Positions 43,133 to 55,046 of a DNA stretch of 64,000 bases are shown here, one piece after another (position 1 is the first letter of the stretch; each line of letters opens with the position of its first letter). A model generated the notes under the pieces. The model did not search any database. It saw only the letters and a list, made by a program, of their open reading frames with translations, and was not told the origin of the DNA. The DNA lies in contig NC_090132.1 in the NCBI RefSeq assembly GCF_040581485.1, forward strand, positions 1 to 64,000, read 5' to 3'. Position numbers and translations under genes: made by a program. This DNA is from Linepithema humile (taxonomy: Eukaryota > Arthropoda > Insecta > Hymenoptera > Formicidae).

Positions 43133-45736
43133 ATTTTTTTCTTTAAATTCCTATGGACAAACCAATGAATAGTTAATCAGATTTAGATTTTTGGATAAAA
43201 TAAGATGGTTCGCGTTTCCCTTCATCATCAATTTGTATGGAGAAAAAAAAAAAACATCTCGTTGTAATAAGACACTTGTTAATAAAGTTATTATCTTACT
43301 GTTATTGCTCTTGCTGCTATATTTTTGAAAATCCTGAATAAAACAAGATGATTCGTTTCGTACTATGTTCGTTAATTTTTGTGAAGAAAGATACTCAAGT
43401 CGCGGTAAATCGCTTATTGATAAAATTATTTAACATTTGAAATAATGCACAGTTTAATGTGATAATGATTAGAACAAATAGTCGAAAGAACAGTCTTGTT
43501 TTACTCGTGTTCTCTTTTAACTAACTTCTCTCGTAACTAACTGCATTACGTGATCGATCAATGGTAGAATTAATATTTTTCTCTCTTTTCAGCGATAAAT
43601 ATAGAACGGTTCAAAGAAGTACGATAGACTGATAGATATTAAAATCTTATGTATGAGAGGTCATCTATACATTACAAACTGATGTGATTTATCAACCGTG
43701 GTAAGATTTGCGCAAAACCGAAATTACATAAGACTTTTAATTAAATGGCTCATTTTGTTATCTAGAATCGAATTATTTGAAACAGTTGTTGCGCTAAATT
43801 TTTTAAAATTTTAAATAGTTAATCAAAATAATGTCTAAAATTTATTAGTTACAAAGATATAATTATAAAAAATTTACCTTGTGTTTAAATAGTATTATAA
43901 GCACATAACACTTCACTACAAAATTAGTGCTCTACTTTTCATTTTATCGCTTAAACTACATTTAATATTTTATTTTAAAAAATATTTTAACTATTTAAAT
44001 ATTTATTTTTAAATATTATATTTAAATATTTATTTTGAAAAATATACATAGTAAAAGACAGTTGCATGAATATTCAAGAAAAGGTTTTGAATTATTTATC
44101 ATACAATTTTAAAATAAAATAAAACATACACAGGCGCGCGCGCGCGCGCGCAGCTAATTTATCTATGTATAGATGCAACCAAAAATGTATCTCTCATGAT
44201 AAAAAATCTATTGTATTTTGAAACTTTGATTAAAACTTTTTAAATATTATTAAATACTTTTTTGAGATTCTTTAAATATACAATAATATACTGTAATTTT
44301 TAAATATGTTATGAAACGTATACTATAAAATATATATAAAATATATATAAAATATATATGAAATATATATATTAAACATATTATGAAATATATATTCTAA
44401 TAAAATTAATTGATTTTTTTTTTTTATATCATGCGTTTAAAATTTTTAATGGCATTGTAACAAGAGAATTATTTTAAATAAACAGTTAACATCACTTTTT
44501 TTATTTAAATTTTAAAACAAATAAATATCAATGCTCTGCAATACCTTCGAAGGTGTTTTGGACGCCGATGCAGACGTCGTTGTTTTCGCGGTCGCTTGTA
44601 GCAACTAAATGAACTTTCAATGTGACATTACAGCGATATATATAACATGCCATGTCTCCGCGTGATATCACGAGATATCGTATGATTTTACGAAGACTTT
44701 TATGCTTCATGTTCTTTTCTCTATCTCTGTCTTTCTTTTAATCTATTTCTCATATACATACGTGTTCCGCCGGAACAACTTGTTTACGAATGCAGCAGAG
44801 AAAAGAGAAAAAAAATGCATTGACAATGTTACATATTGTATGCACCTTATATATATAGTGTTCGGTATTATCAAAGAGCGTAATTAAATTGCATAATCGT
44901 ATAATTTCAAAGATTATTAAAAATAATTGACATCTTTAACAAATTATGTTTTGCAATTATTAACATAAATATGCATCTCTTTCATTGTTAGGACAAGTAC
45001 ATTTTTCATAATTAAAGTGAAGTCTGCTTTTATAGATAATAATTTCGATATTTGTGATAGAAATCGATTTATAATTTTGTGTAATAAAAAACATTTGAAG
45101 AATCAAAATACATGCGTATAAAATATATGTCGTTAATATAAATTTTATGCATGCATATTTATATTTTAATTTTTTAAATATTCTTTGTATCAAGCCCATT
45201 TTAAACGATGTATAATTCGCGACAGAATTCGAAATAGAGACCTATTTATAATTTTACGTAATAAAAGTGTTGAGAAAAAATTGTACCCATATAAAATATG
45301 TAAAATATTATTTTAAATACTGACTTAAAATATGTGAAAATAAAATGGAAATACAAAATAGTTTCAAACAAAAGTTGTAAGACGCAAAGAAAAGTCACAT
45401 GAAGATTACTTCATAAATTTTTTAAACAAAAATTTAAATTTTATTACAAATTTTTGTAATCAATATAAATAAAATATTAAATATTAAATGCCTTAACACG
45501 TAAAATTGTATCAAATTTTGACAATTTGGGCATCATGTCTATTTGTTTATGCATGACTGTTAGTAAAAAGTATAAAACTATATTTTTATTAACCAATTTA
45601 CTTATTGTACGAGTTATTGTTAATATTTTCACTTTATATTTAAGTTTTCACGTATATCAAATTAATCAATTATGACAGAACTGTGCCGAACTGTCAAAAA
45701 TAATCTTGAGTTATAATACATGAATATCTAACAAGT

Positions 45737-46578
45737 AAACCTACCTTTGTGTTACTCGCCGATTTTATCGAAACTCGGTACACTTGTAGAGCGGTCAAAA
45801 ATAATACACACGTATTTTTTATATCGGCAATAGTACAACTTTAAGGGTGAAAATTACCTCTAAAAAACTCAAATTATCGTTTCTTTTAACATTATCTTGA
45901 TAAATATCGATGTAACAAAGAAATGTTTCAAATAAAAGTAGCTCTTAAAAAAATACATCATTTATGTCCTATGCATTTTTTGCATAGAACCAATATTTTT
46001 CGAAAAAATCGAGATAATAAGAAAGACACTTTTTCCGCACTATGCAGTGGGTCCCCCCCCCCCCCCCTCTTCGCCCAGAAGAGGAAAGGGGGAGAGAAGG
46101 GGGGGGGACCCACTGCATCCACACATACACTTTACACGCGAAGCGAGGTTTTATATGGATTTGCAACTTTCCACGCAAAGCGAAATTTCAACTCAAACTT
46201 ATGTGTATAGCTTTTTGATGGTGGAGCCCCCACCCCGGAGGACGGAACACAATGCCTCCACGCATACACTTTACAACGCATTATTACATTTTTTTCGAAA
46301 AATATTGGTTCTATGCAAAAAATGCATAGGACATAAATGATGTATTTTTTCAAGAGCTACAACTTTTATTTGAAACATTTCTTTGTTACATCGATATTTA
46401 TCAAGATAATGTTAAAAAAAACGATAATTTTTTACTTCTTTTAGATTAGGTTAGGGGTAGTTTTCACCCTTAAAATTGCACCCTTGCCGATATATAAAAA
46501 TACGTGTGTATTATTTTTTACCACTCTACAAGTGTACCGAGTTTCAATAAAATCGGCGAGTAACACAAAGGTAGGTTT
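45737..46578. mobile_element. Large foldback DNA transposon (about 280-bp arms)
   Basis: The arms 45737-46013 and 46298-46578 are inverted copies with modest divergence. The tips are AAACCTACCTTTGTG and its complement. The centre holds a second hairpin (GCAGTGGGTCCCCCC and complement, about 46044-46116) and diverged direct copies of a CATACACTTTACA motif. AAGT on both sides is a possible target duplication. There is no transposase; it is a non-autonomous element. Confidence 0.85.
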
Positions 46579-48002
46579 GTAAGTATGATACGCCTTGAAT
46601 TGTCAAAATTTGATATAACTTCACATGTTAATATTCATTTTGTATACATATATATATTCTGATATTTCAAATGTTTCTTATATTATATATATATTATACG
46701 GCATATAAAACTGTAATTCTATCTTACATTTTGCCGCAAACTACATATAAATCGTCTAAAATGAGCGGCCTTTGCGCGCCACATTCCGAACTTCGCTGTA
46801 ACATAATTTCTTGATTCAAGAGTAAATTGAATTTGTCATACTTACAATTAATGTATAGTATACAATAAATTATTTCGTTTATGTGATCAGTTTTCTATTA
46901 AAAATGTAAAATTTTGTTCGAGGTACGATTCATGTGGCCCTCTAAAAAAGATTGAATATAATATTTTATAAGAATTCTCTAAAAGTAGAAAGCGGTTATT
47001 GCACAGAGTAACCTTCCAATGTTATCTATTTGCAAACGAGAAGAATCGCCACATTCGATCGCAATCTAAAAAAAAGAAAAAAACAAAGACGTACGGCCTC
47101 TTCTGTTTGACTCGCTGCATTTTTTATCGATTCTTGCTTACGTAGTTGAAAATGCTGAACGTATGTGCACACTCCGATATTGCGTAAACGATTTAGCATT
47201 TCAAATGTGATAGAACGATAAGTAAAAGTCGTCTACACATAGAAATTTATGATTGTATGAAAGAAGTATATGCACACAGAAAAGATAAATGTTATTTTAC
47301 CTGTGACGTAAGTTTAACGGAAATTTTAAATATATATGTTAAATAATACATTGGCAATTCTTTTGAAGAACTACGTAAGAATTTTAAGATACATCTTTAA
47401 AGATTTTATCACTCCATTTAAGAACTAAGAAAAGTAAAATATATTTAAACTAGAATTGTAGGATAAAAAAATAAAAAATTAAACTTTTGATATTTTTTAT
47501 CCAGTATATACTTTAAATATTATTTTTCACTTAAAAAAAAATTAACCAAAGGAAGTAAACTGGCAGCATTCTTGAAGCTGGTATTTTAGACTGTAGCAAC
47601 TGAAAGTCATTGCAATTCTTCTATTGTACTTGTAGTTCATACAAAACACAAATATAAAAAAAAAACTTAATTTAATTTAATTTTAATTTTTTATAGTACA
47701 ATCTATAATACTTGTACAGACTGATACTATAACAGATGTTGAAACTGATATTATTTCACAGAGTTTGAATTTTCTCGCTGCAAACATGGAAAATTGATCC
47801 CTATGTATTATTTCTGACAATAGAAATACAACAATTGATATAAAAGCTTTTCTTGCATACGTGAAATTAGAAATTTAATATATCGAAAAATTGTATACCG
47901 CTATTAATCCTCATATTGCAATTAACCATAATAAAATCCAACATACATTAGACACATATCTAACTGATGTTCCAAGTGTTAAAATACTGCGATATTAAGT
48001 AT

Positions 48003-48183
48003 ACCCCAGCAAAAACACTAACCAACAGTAACATAACATCAATGTTATAATTTTCCACTCAACAATATATATAATAATAATGTTATGTACATATAATGTT
48101 AATGACATGTTATATTGCAGTAACGTTATTGAGAAGAAAATTATAATATTGATGTTATGTTATTGTTAGTTAGTGTTTGCTGG
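48003..48183. mobile_element. Foldback element (about 57-bp arms)
   Basis: The left arm CCCAGCAAAAACACTAACCA (48003 onward) and the right arm ending AGTTAGTGTTTGCTGG are inverted copies with several mismatches around an AT-rich centre. It is a MITE by shape. Confidence 0.8.
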
Positions 48184-49738
48184 AACATCTAAATAAAATA
48201 TCTCTTTGGTTGTGACATTTCGTATTACAACTCAACTATAACCAAATGTATCAAATTCACTATATTAAAAAGAACATATTTGCAAAAATTTATTCGTCAC
48301 GTCACAAGCAACATATTTTCAAATGAGAAATAACGTCAAATAATTATATCGTACGACTTGCAGAGCATCTACAGCGCACAGTGAAAGGTTCACAGAAATT
48401 CAGTGGAACACGAAAGAGGTTAAGAAGTCTGAGATACGTGATATAATCGATTTAAATGTGCTATGTTTACCGGACAGTTAATTATTTTAATAATCGCTTT
48501 ACTTACAAGCCACAGGCGATGAAGCTGGCTTCGTAAATAGTGAAACTTAGTTAAATCTCAGACAATTCCGAGAGTGCCACGAACGCACATCCGTTCGCTC
48601 GCACTGCCATAAAAAGATTACTCCACTCGAAATACACGTCTTTACTCCTTACTGCTTCGAGACTGTTGCCACAACATCGAAACGAAATATAATTAAAGAC
48701 GTTTCGATTTTCTGCAAGCTGATAAAAGCAAGTTAAAGTAATAACGTAGTCGCGCCAATTTTAAAACAAACCAATAAAATATAATGAAAAAAGATAAATT
48801 TTAGCTTTATACATAGTATTTGTTTTAAAAATATCAAATTTTATGCTCTTACGTTGGCTCCATTGCGTCAGCTATGACATCACGCGAAACGTCACATCGA
48901 ACGATTTTTATTATTATAACAGACATGAAACCGGTTAGGATCAACCAGGAACGATCCGATTCGATTAGATCCACTTTACTTTTCTCTTTCTCAGAATTAA
49001 ACTACAAACGTAATAAGATATTGAACAGACATAAATAGACAGACAAGAAATAAATATATAGGAATTTGATCTAGAAAACATATTAGCAGAAGCAATAATT
49101 ATTATCGTTATGTTGATGATTGTTAAATAGCTAGGACTTATATTACATATATTACTTTTTTATTTCTTTGTTCAATATTATATGAAAGAATTTCTGTTTT
49201 GTGAGTTATGAGCAATTGTTGCGTATTAAAAAATGAATATATGATAAAAATATATTTTTTATAAAATCAATCCTCCCCCCCCACACACACACAAATATTT
49301 TTATTTTTTTTACATTGGAAAATGATATTGTAATACGTTATAAATTATAAGAATAAACTTTAATCTCTACAATGTTTCATGTCTTGTTCTAATTATTATC
49401 ATTATGATTATTGTAGTTGTAAACTTCTTTTTAGCTTGATTATTTTTAAGTTTATAATACAATTTCTCAATGTATTGTGCAGTTCATAGTATAATATTTG
49501 TTTATATTGCTTGTAGACTTGTATAAAAATCGATAGTTGTATTCGTCATTTACAAAATAAAATGCAACTTTTTCAGCTTTTCCTTCCACTATTCTTACCA
49601 CATCATTATTTGTTCTATCTTTCTATCTCTTTCTCCCCTTTTCTTCCTTATATATTGCTAACATTACATGATATTTCTCAAACACATCGCTCAGGTAACA
49701 CATGGCAATATTATATGTGTGCTTCGATGTGCCAATGA

Positions 49739-52234
49739 TTACACTCTACCTTCCAATTTGGCAATGGTATCGTGCACATTTTCTATCACGCTGTATATAT
49801 ATGGACGTTCCATCGGATTGACTTTCAACATGGACAAGATTAAATTTTGCATGTCCTGAAAGAAAGAATTGTAATTGTTTATTTGTGAAAATATTTGTAT
49901 CACGCAAATAAAACATAAAGAATTTGAAAAAAATTCAATTTTCTTGAAAGTATGTGCCATGTTCTACTACAATTCAAGATTAAAACATTCAATTTTACGT
50001 ATTTGATTATATAAATATATTGTTTCTTATCTTATATTAGAAAAAGTATTAATAATAAAGTCATATAAATATGTTTTGCTACAATTTTAGGTGAATCTTT
50101 CACATCGGTCATTGTGAATTTTAATGAAATTTTACATAAACATTCATTAATTTTGTTCGTAATTTATACGACAAATTAGACTTGGCTGGCAAAATTTTTT
50201 CTCTATCAAATTTATCAATAAATGCTGCAATACACAAATTTTCATAAAAACCAATGTAAACAAAAATTAAATATCTTTTAAATCAGAAAATTATGCTTAT
50301 AAATTTGGCGCAGATATGAAAATTTTTTAGTTTTATCAATGTTTAAACATGTGTAATTTGCATTCTTTTCTTCTTTTATATGTATAGTTATAATGTGAAA
50401 AAGGAATACATTTTGACTTGTGTTTGACAATATATACGATATACTTTAAATGTTTACTATGAATAAAACAAAGATTATTATTATTATAATTATTAAACTT
50501 TCAAAAATTCTACAAACTTTTATTACGTATTTGTCAAAAAGTAAAAAGAATTACATTTTTTTGCAATGGCAAAACTATATATTCTCTAAAAGCTTAGACT
50601 CAATGGTACTTAAGCCTAATGGTACTAATTTTATTATTGAACATAACAAGCAACATTAAACTATAAAAATACTATAAAAACTATAATCTATTGTTATTTA
50701 ATATGAAAACATTCAAGGAACACAGTCGACACAGCGTCAATACAAGTGTCAACGTTAAACAAACTTTTAAGAAACATAACGTGTAATATATTACCTCGTT
50801 ATATGGAGTATCTTCTGGAAATGTTATATGTGCGCTCATCACAGCAAGAGCTACACTGTCGCCTCGTTCGTAAACAGTATCGAAAGGAGATTTAAAGTAA
50901 CATAATGCATATAGTATACATCCCAATGACTGGAAAATGGGCAAATACATATATAATTAAACATAAAATACATTGTAAAAGATATAAATTAAGACAAAAA
51001 TAGAAGCATTGTAATATTTACCCAGATGTCTGTTCGTTCATCAACCATGCAATAACTCTCGACATTAAATAATTCTGGTGCTCGATATGGCATGGAACAT
51101 CTTTCAGCTGCCAAGTCTTGTAAAGTTCGCGCAGCTTGAGTACCACACACTTGAACTCTGGCAATTGCTACAGAACCTATAGAATTACTTAATAGATTAA
51201 TGATGGGAGTTCATGTATTAGCTATTATAATATTAACAAAATAGGAAAATATAATTTACCCAAATCCATAATAACAGGTGTCCCATCGTCGCTAAGTACT
51301 ATATTTGCAGTTTTTAAATCTCTATGAGCAAGAGGTTCTGGTTTAGCTTCATGAAATGCTTTCACACCTTCACAAATCTGTAGAAAAATGCTGAGAATAT
51401 CTATAGAACTCATGTAATCGCCATTTTTTGCTCGTCGTTCTAATTCATTTGCTAAAGTTCCTCTCTAAAATTACAATAATTAATCAAAAAATATTCTGCG
51501 TAAAACTCAACATATAATGTCGAAAAAATATCGCAAAGAGACTTGCATGATAATATGGTAAAACAATTAACACTTGACTCATTGTATGTACAACTGGATC
51601 TGTGATGTCCTTGCAAACAAAATCTACACATTCTATAACGTTAAGATGCTTTATTAGCTTGTAATATTCAACTTCTTTCATTGCTAATTGTTGATCCTCT
51701 GGTCCATGACAGATAATCTTCTTAATAGCATACTTTTTGTGTGTAGTTGTGTCTTCAACTAAAAGTACTGTGCTGAATCCACTGAAAATAGAGTTTTGTC
51801 CATATTATTAATATGGTTGCATCACCTTTCAATTATGAATTGCTTTCATAAAACATAAGAAACACGTGTATTTTCGAAAATGCATCATCTAGATAGTCTC
51901 ACATAATTTCTATTAATTAAAATATCTAGTTATTCGAATAGCTGTTTGTTAATTGATTAAAAACCAATTATATAAAATATACAAGATAAAGAAAATCTTT
52001 TTTTCAATTTTATGGAGCAAAGTACTCAGGTGTTTAAAGACAACTTTTATTCAACTTCTATTCCGACATGTTATCTTGTGCAATATATTATATATGTAAC
52101 AATATGAATTTACAATTATAAAAAATCATGTATAACGTATTTGTTTGATAAACTTACCCTTCTCCAAGATGCTCGCAGACTCTGTATTTCCTCGAGTTTA
52201 CCATGATGGTCTCTTTGGCGCATATACAACCCAT
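49739..52234 (-). CDS. STK16: STK16-like (NAK family) serine/threonine kinase, 307 aa, 6 exons
   Basis: The exons, in transcript order, are 52158-52234, 51547-51781, 51260-51464, 51022-51176, 50795-50929 and 49739-49855. The start MGCICAKE provides Gly2 and Cys3/Cys5, the myristoylation and palmitoylation pattern used by STK16 for Golgi membrane attachment. This is why it is preferred over an in-frame ATG 11 codons upstream. Kinase landmarks are the glycine loop GEGGFSTV, the YAIKK lysine, HRDLKTAN and a DLG magnesium loop (the family has DLG in place of DFG). YRAPELFNVES and DERTDIWSLGC follow. The length matches human STK16 (305). Intron 2 appears to use a GC donor (CAT|GCAAGT). In vertebrates the kinase acts in Golgi and secretory regulation. 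Confidence 0.93.
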
Positions 52235-53369
52235 TCTTAAAATCAGATTTAAACCTAGGCTATTCATACTCACTTATCACTACGATTTTATCATCGTGAA
52301 AAAAATGAAAAAAATTTCGCAAGGAGTATCTTTCTGTTGTTATTTGTAACATGCAAGCATTTTGGTATATCGATCATAATTAGTTTAAGGTTAAAAAACT
52401 TGCACAATCAATATCTCTAATTGTTTACCAAAATATCCCGTATATAGACAAAATACCGAACCACTCTAATATTATTCCTTACCTCTTTACATACTAAACG
52501 CGCATTTCTCATGTAAGCCTAGCATAAGTTACATAAATCCGCGGGAAGACGAGAGGATAACAGATCAGCTGTGTCTCTTTCTTTCGAAGACGCATTGAAC
52601 ATCGACATAGGTTTAGCTAGAGACCGTACAAGTAACGGTTAGCGCGCTAACACCGTTATAAGCGCGAGCCAGAGCCATTTACGAGAGAAAATTGCGATTA
52701 GCGATAAGAGTACATTGATTAATTTCGTCACTTGAACAAAACAATCTAGCGTAGTAGCAAACGTAATACACGGTTCTTATTTTTAGATTTATATAATTTT
52801 CGCTAAAATTTTAATCACGCGCCGTAATGTAGACTTAGGGTACATCCACACGAATTTGCATATTTATGCGCTATAGAAGTCTGCTGGATTTACCCTTACC
52901 AACCAATACAAATACATTGAAAATCGCAACTACAGACGCAACCACACACTCAATAGAATGCCGTTCTCGGCAAGAGACAGGGTGGGTTGTCTCTGACGTC
53001 ACTTTCGGCAATATCCGCGAACACTCGACTGGCCCGATCTCGCACGAACGGGTCAATGTCTGAGGAGGAGGCATCGAAAAACCCAATGGTCGTTGTGGTA
53101 TTGTCGTGCTACTATTCGACGACGATGGAAAGTCGTCGCTGATCGCCGAAGTATCGTTCAATATTATCACCGCCGCGTGGGTCTTGAACTCGCGGCGCTT
53201 TTTTTCTGCCACCACGCGGCTACGTCCATCACAACGTCGAAATACATCGAGAAGGCTGCTACTAGAGCTGCCTTGCGTCGGTCTGTCCGGTGCCCGTGGT
53301 CACAGCAATAGTGAAACATAGAAAGAGAAAGAAATACAGTGCCGATTAAACATAGGCGTTGAACGCAAC

Positions 53370-53460
53370 AACGGCGACGGCGACGACGATGACGACAATG
53401 ACAATGACGATGACGATAATGATGACGATGCCGATGACAACGACGACGACTGCGACTATG
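53370..53460. repeat. Imperfect (GAC/GAT)n trinucleotide repeat
   Basis: About 90 bp of GAC, GAT, GGC and AAC triplets, with a smaller related block at about 53940-54000. They lie upstream of shaggy. Confidence 0.85.
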
Positions 53461-53476
53461 ACTATAACTTCTTATT

Positions 53477-53479
<3 letters not shown>

Positions 53480-53538
<59 letters not shown>

Positions 53539-53543
53539 GCGAG
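53480..53543. repeat. (GA)n followed by (GAGC)n
   Basis: Pure GA for about 46 bp grading into four GAGC units. GA tracts bind GAGA-type factors in insect promoters, but binding here is untested. Confidence 0.9.
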
Positions 53544-53955
53544 CCGCAATCACTCTTTTCATTCTGTAATTTTGTGACTATCCGACTTGTATTGTGACGA
53601 AATGCAGCCAGCGCAGAAATTAGTCAAACATCGAGGACTGGAAAATGAAAAATTGGAGTAGCTAGAAAATAACAGATTCTTTAGCGAAGAAAATAGAGTT
53701 ATAGAAAGACAATAGCAAGTGAGAGTGAGAGAAAAGAGAACAGAGCGAACGAGGCAGTAAAAAAAGCGTAAAAAATAAATCAAAGAAGTGAGATAAGAAA
53801 GCGAAGGTAGCCGCGCGCCGAATGAAGGAAAGCAACACGACGTTGATCGTGGAAGTAAGGATCCACGCCGTGCGACGCGCATCGTCGGCTCAGCACAGCA
53901 CCGCGTGGTGGCGCTCTACTACGTAATACGTCAGCGATCTCGACAACGACGGCGA

Positions 53956-53988
<33 letters not shown>

Positions 53989-54961
53989 CGAGGACGATAG
54001 AAAAACCCGAACCGCGCGAAGGAGGAAGCGGTTACATTAGAGAAACTGCTGAAAACATACGAACCGTTTCGAAAACGTTAGCCTATTGCCGACATTGGCA
54101 CGCTACCCCTCGTCATCTTTCGCGCTAACAGTGCTCCGCAGCGACGCTCCTCCCCCGCAACTTGTCTATCGTTGGTTGGAACCGCGTTTCGAATCCATTC
54201 GTGGCTGCCGTTTGCTGCATTGTCCGTGACAGCAGTACGAAAAGGAAACTAGATCGTCTTGTTGCCAAGAAAGTACGCGTCAATGTATTGAAAGAGGGTG
54301 GTGTGCGACAACGGTACCACGGAGTGTGTGAAAGTGACCTTCTGGCACGGAAAAGGTGCGTTCGAAGAGCCGAGTGCGCGGATCGACCGAATTCGTTCGC
54401 GTCAGTGGTGTCGCTACGCGTGCTGTCGAGTGAAAGAAGAGGATAAATTTATCCGTAAAAAGTGCTGTTTCTCCACCGGGTGGTTTCGCGCTGCTCTTTC
54501 ACCTTTTCCACTTAATTTTTTCCATTTCCACTCTTCGCATTCCTTGTCACTCCTTCGTTCCTTTTTCCGACTTCCCCTCTCCCTGCTGTTTGTCGATCGA
54601 GCATAGTGATACGTAACGCAGAATAGGAAACGCGAGTCAGTGAAGAAAGTGAAGGAAAGAGATAGTGCGCGCGTGAACACGCTCGCGTACGATGTGATAA
54701 TCGCGTATGCGTTTGTCATTGATGTGTGAGGTGGTGTTGACGACGAAGACGACGTCGACGACGACTACCGGGGCTAACTTCAGGCGGAGACGGAGGAAGA
54801 GGAAGAGTTGCCGGAAGCACCGGTCGACCTAACCTAGTCTAGAGGACGCAGGAAGAACAAGTGAGAAAGAAGGCGGCGGAGGCGGCAGCCCATTTTGAGT
54901 GGTGGAGCGGAGGTGGTGAAAGCGTGGAGGCGGAGGTGGAGACGGTCGAGACAGCTTCAGA

Positions 54962-55046
54962 ATGAGCGGACGACCGAGAACCACCTCCTTCGCCGAGGGC
55001 AACAAGCCGCCCGCAAATCCACCCCTTGGCGGTATGAAGATCAGCA
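54962..55046 (+). CDS. sgg: GSK3-beta / shaggy, first coding exon (partial)
   Basis: The exon encodes 28 residues starting MSGRPRTTSFAEGNK and ends in a phase-1 GTGAGT donor. The start and the RPRTTSFAE motif are diagnostic of GSK3: the serine in TTSFAE is the inhibitory site phosphorylated by Akt (Ser9 in mammalian GSK3-beta). The kinase acts in Wnt/Wingless, insulin and circadian signalling. The kinase domain is not within the window, so more than 8.9 kb of intron follows. The 5' UTR appears long. Insect shaggy has several promoters; this exon represents one N-terminal isoform. Confidence 0.9.

Larger units (their letters stand above)
43133..49738. other. AT-rich intergenic region, no gene recognised
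   Basis: It presumably contains the ACLY promoter and 5' non-coding exon, and the STK16-like 3' UTR. The visible structure consists of tandem ATATATAAA-type repeats near 44330-44370, a (CG)n tract at about 44132-44152, two foldback transposons (45737-46578 and 48003-48183) and homopolymer runs. All ORFs here are short and without family features. Confidence 0.6.
52235..54961. other. Divergent promoter and 5' UTR region between the STK16-like gene and GSK3/shaggy
   Basis: Towards 52235 it holds the kinase promoter, and from about 53900 on probably the shaggy 5' UTR or upstream exon, which is unusually GC-rich for this window. It contains trinucleotide GAC/GAT repeats (about 53370-53460 and 53940-54000), a GA tract (53480-53526) and a GAGC tract. 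Short ORFs here are repeat artefacts or upstream ORFs. Confidence 0.6.

Noticed and set aside
47690..48000. Possible decayed gene fragment reading TDVETDIISQSLNFLAANMEN
   Set aside because: A stop interrupts it at once and the resemblance to any family is too weak to name.
53167..53562. 131-codon minus-strand ORF with Ser-Leu and His/Arg runs
   Set aside because: It is produced entirely by the GA and GAC repeats upstream of shaggy.
54162..54606. Two ORFs of 94 and 102 codons upstream of the shaggy start
   Set aside because: They lie in the probable 5' UTR, overlap each other in different frames and lack recognisable domains. At most they are upstream ORFs.
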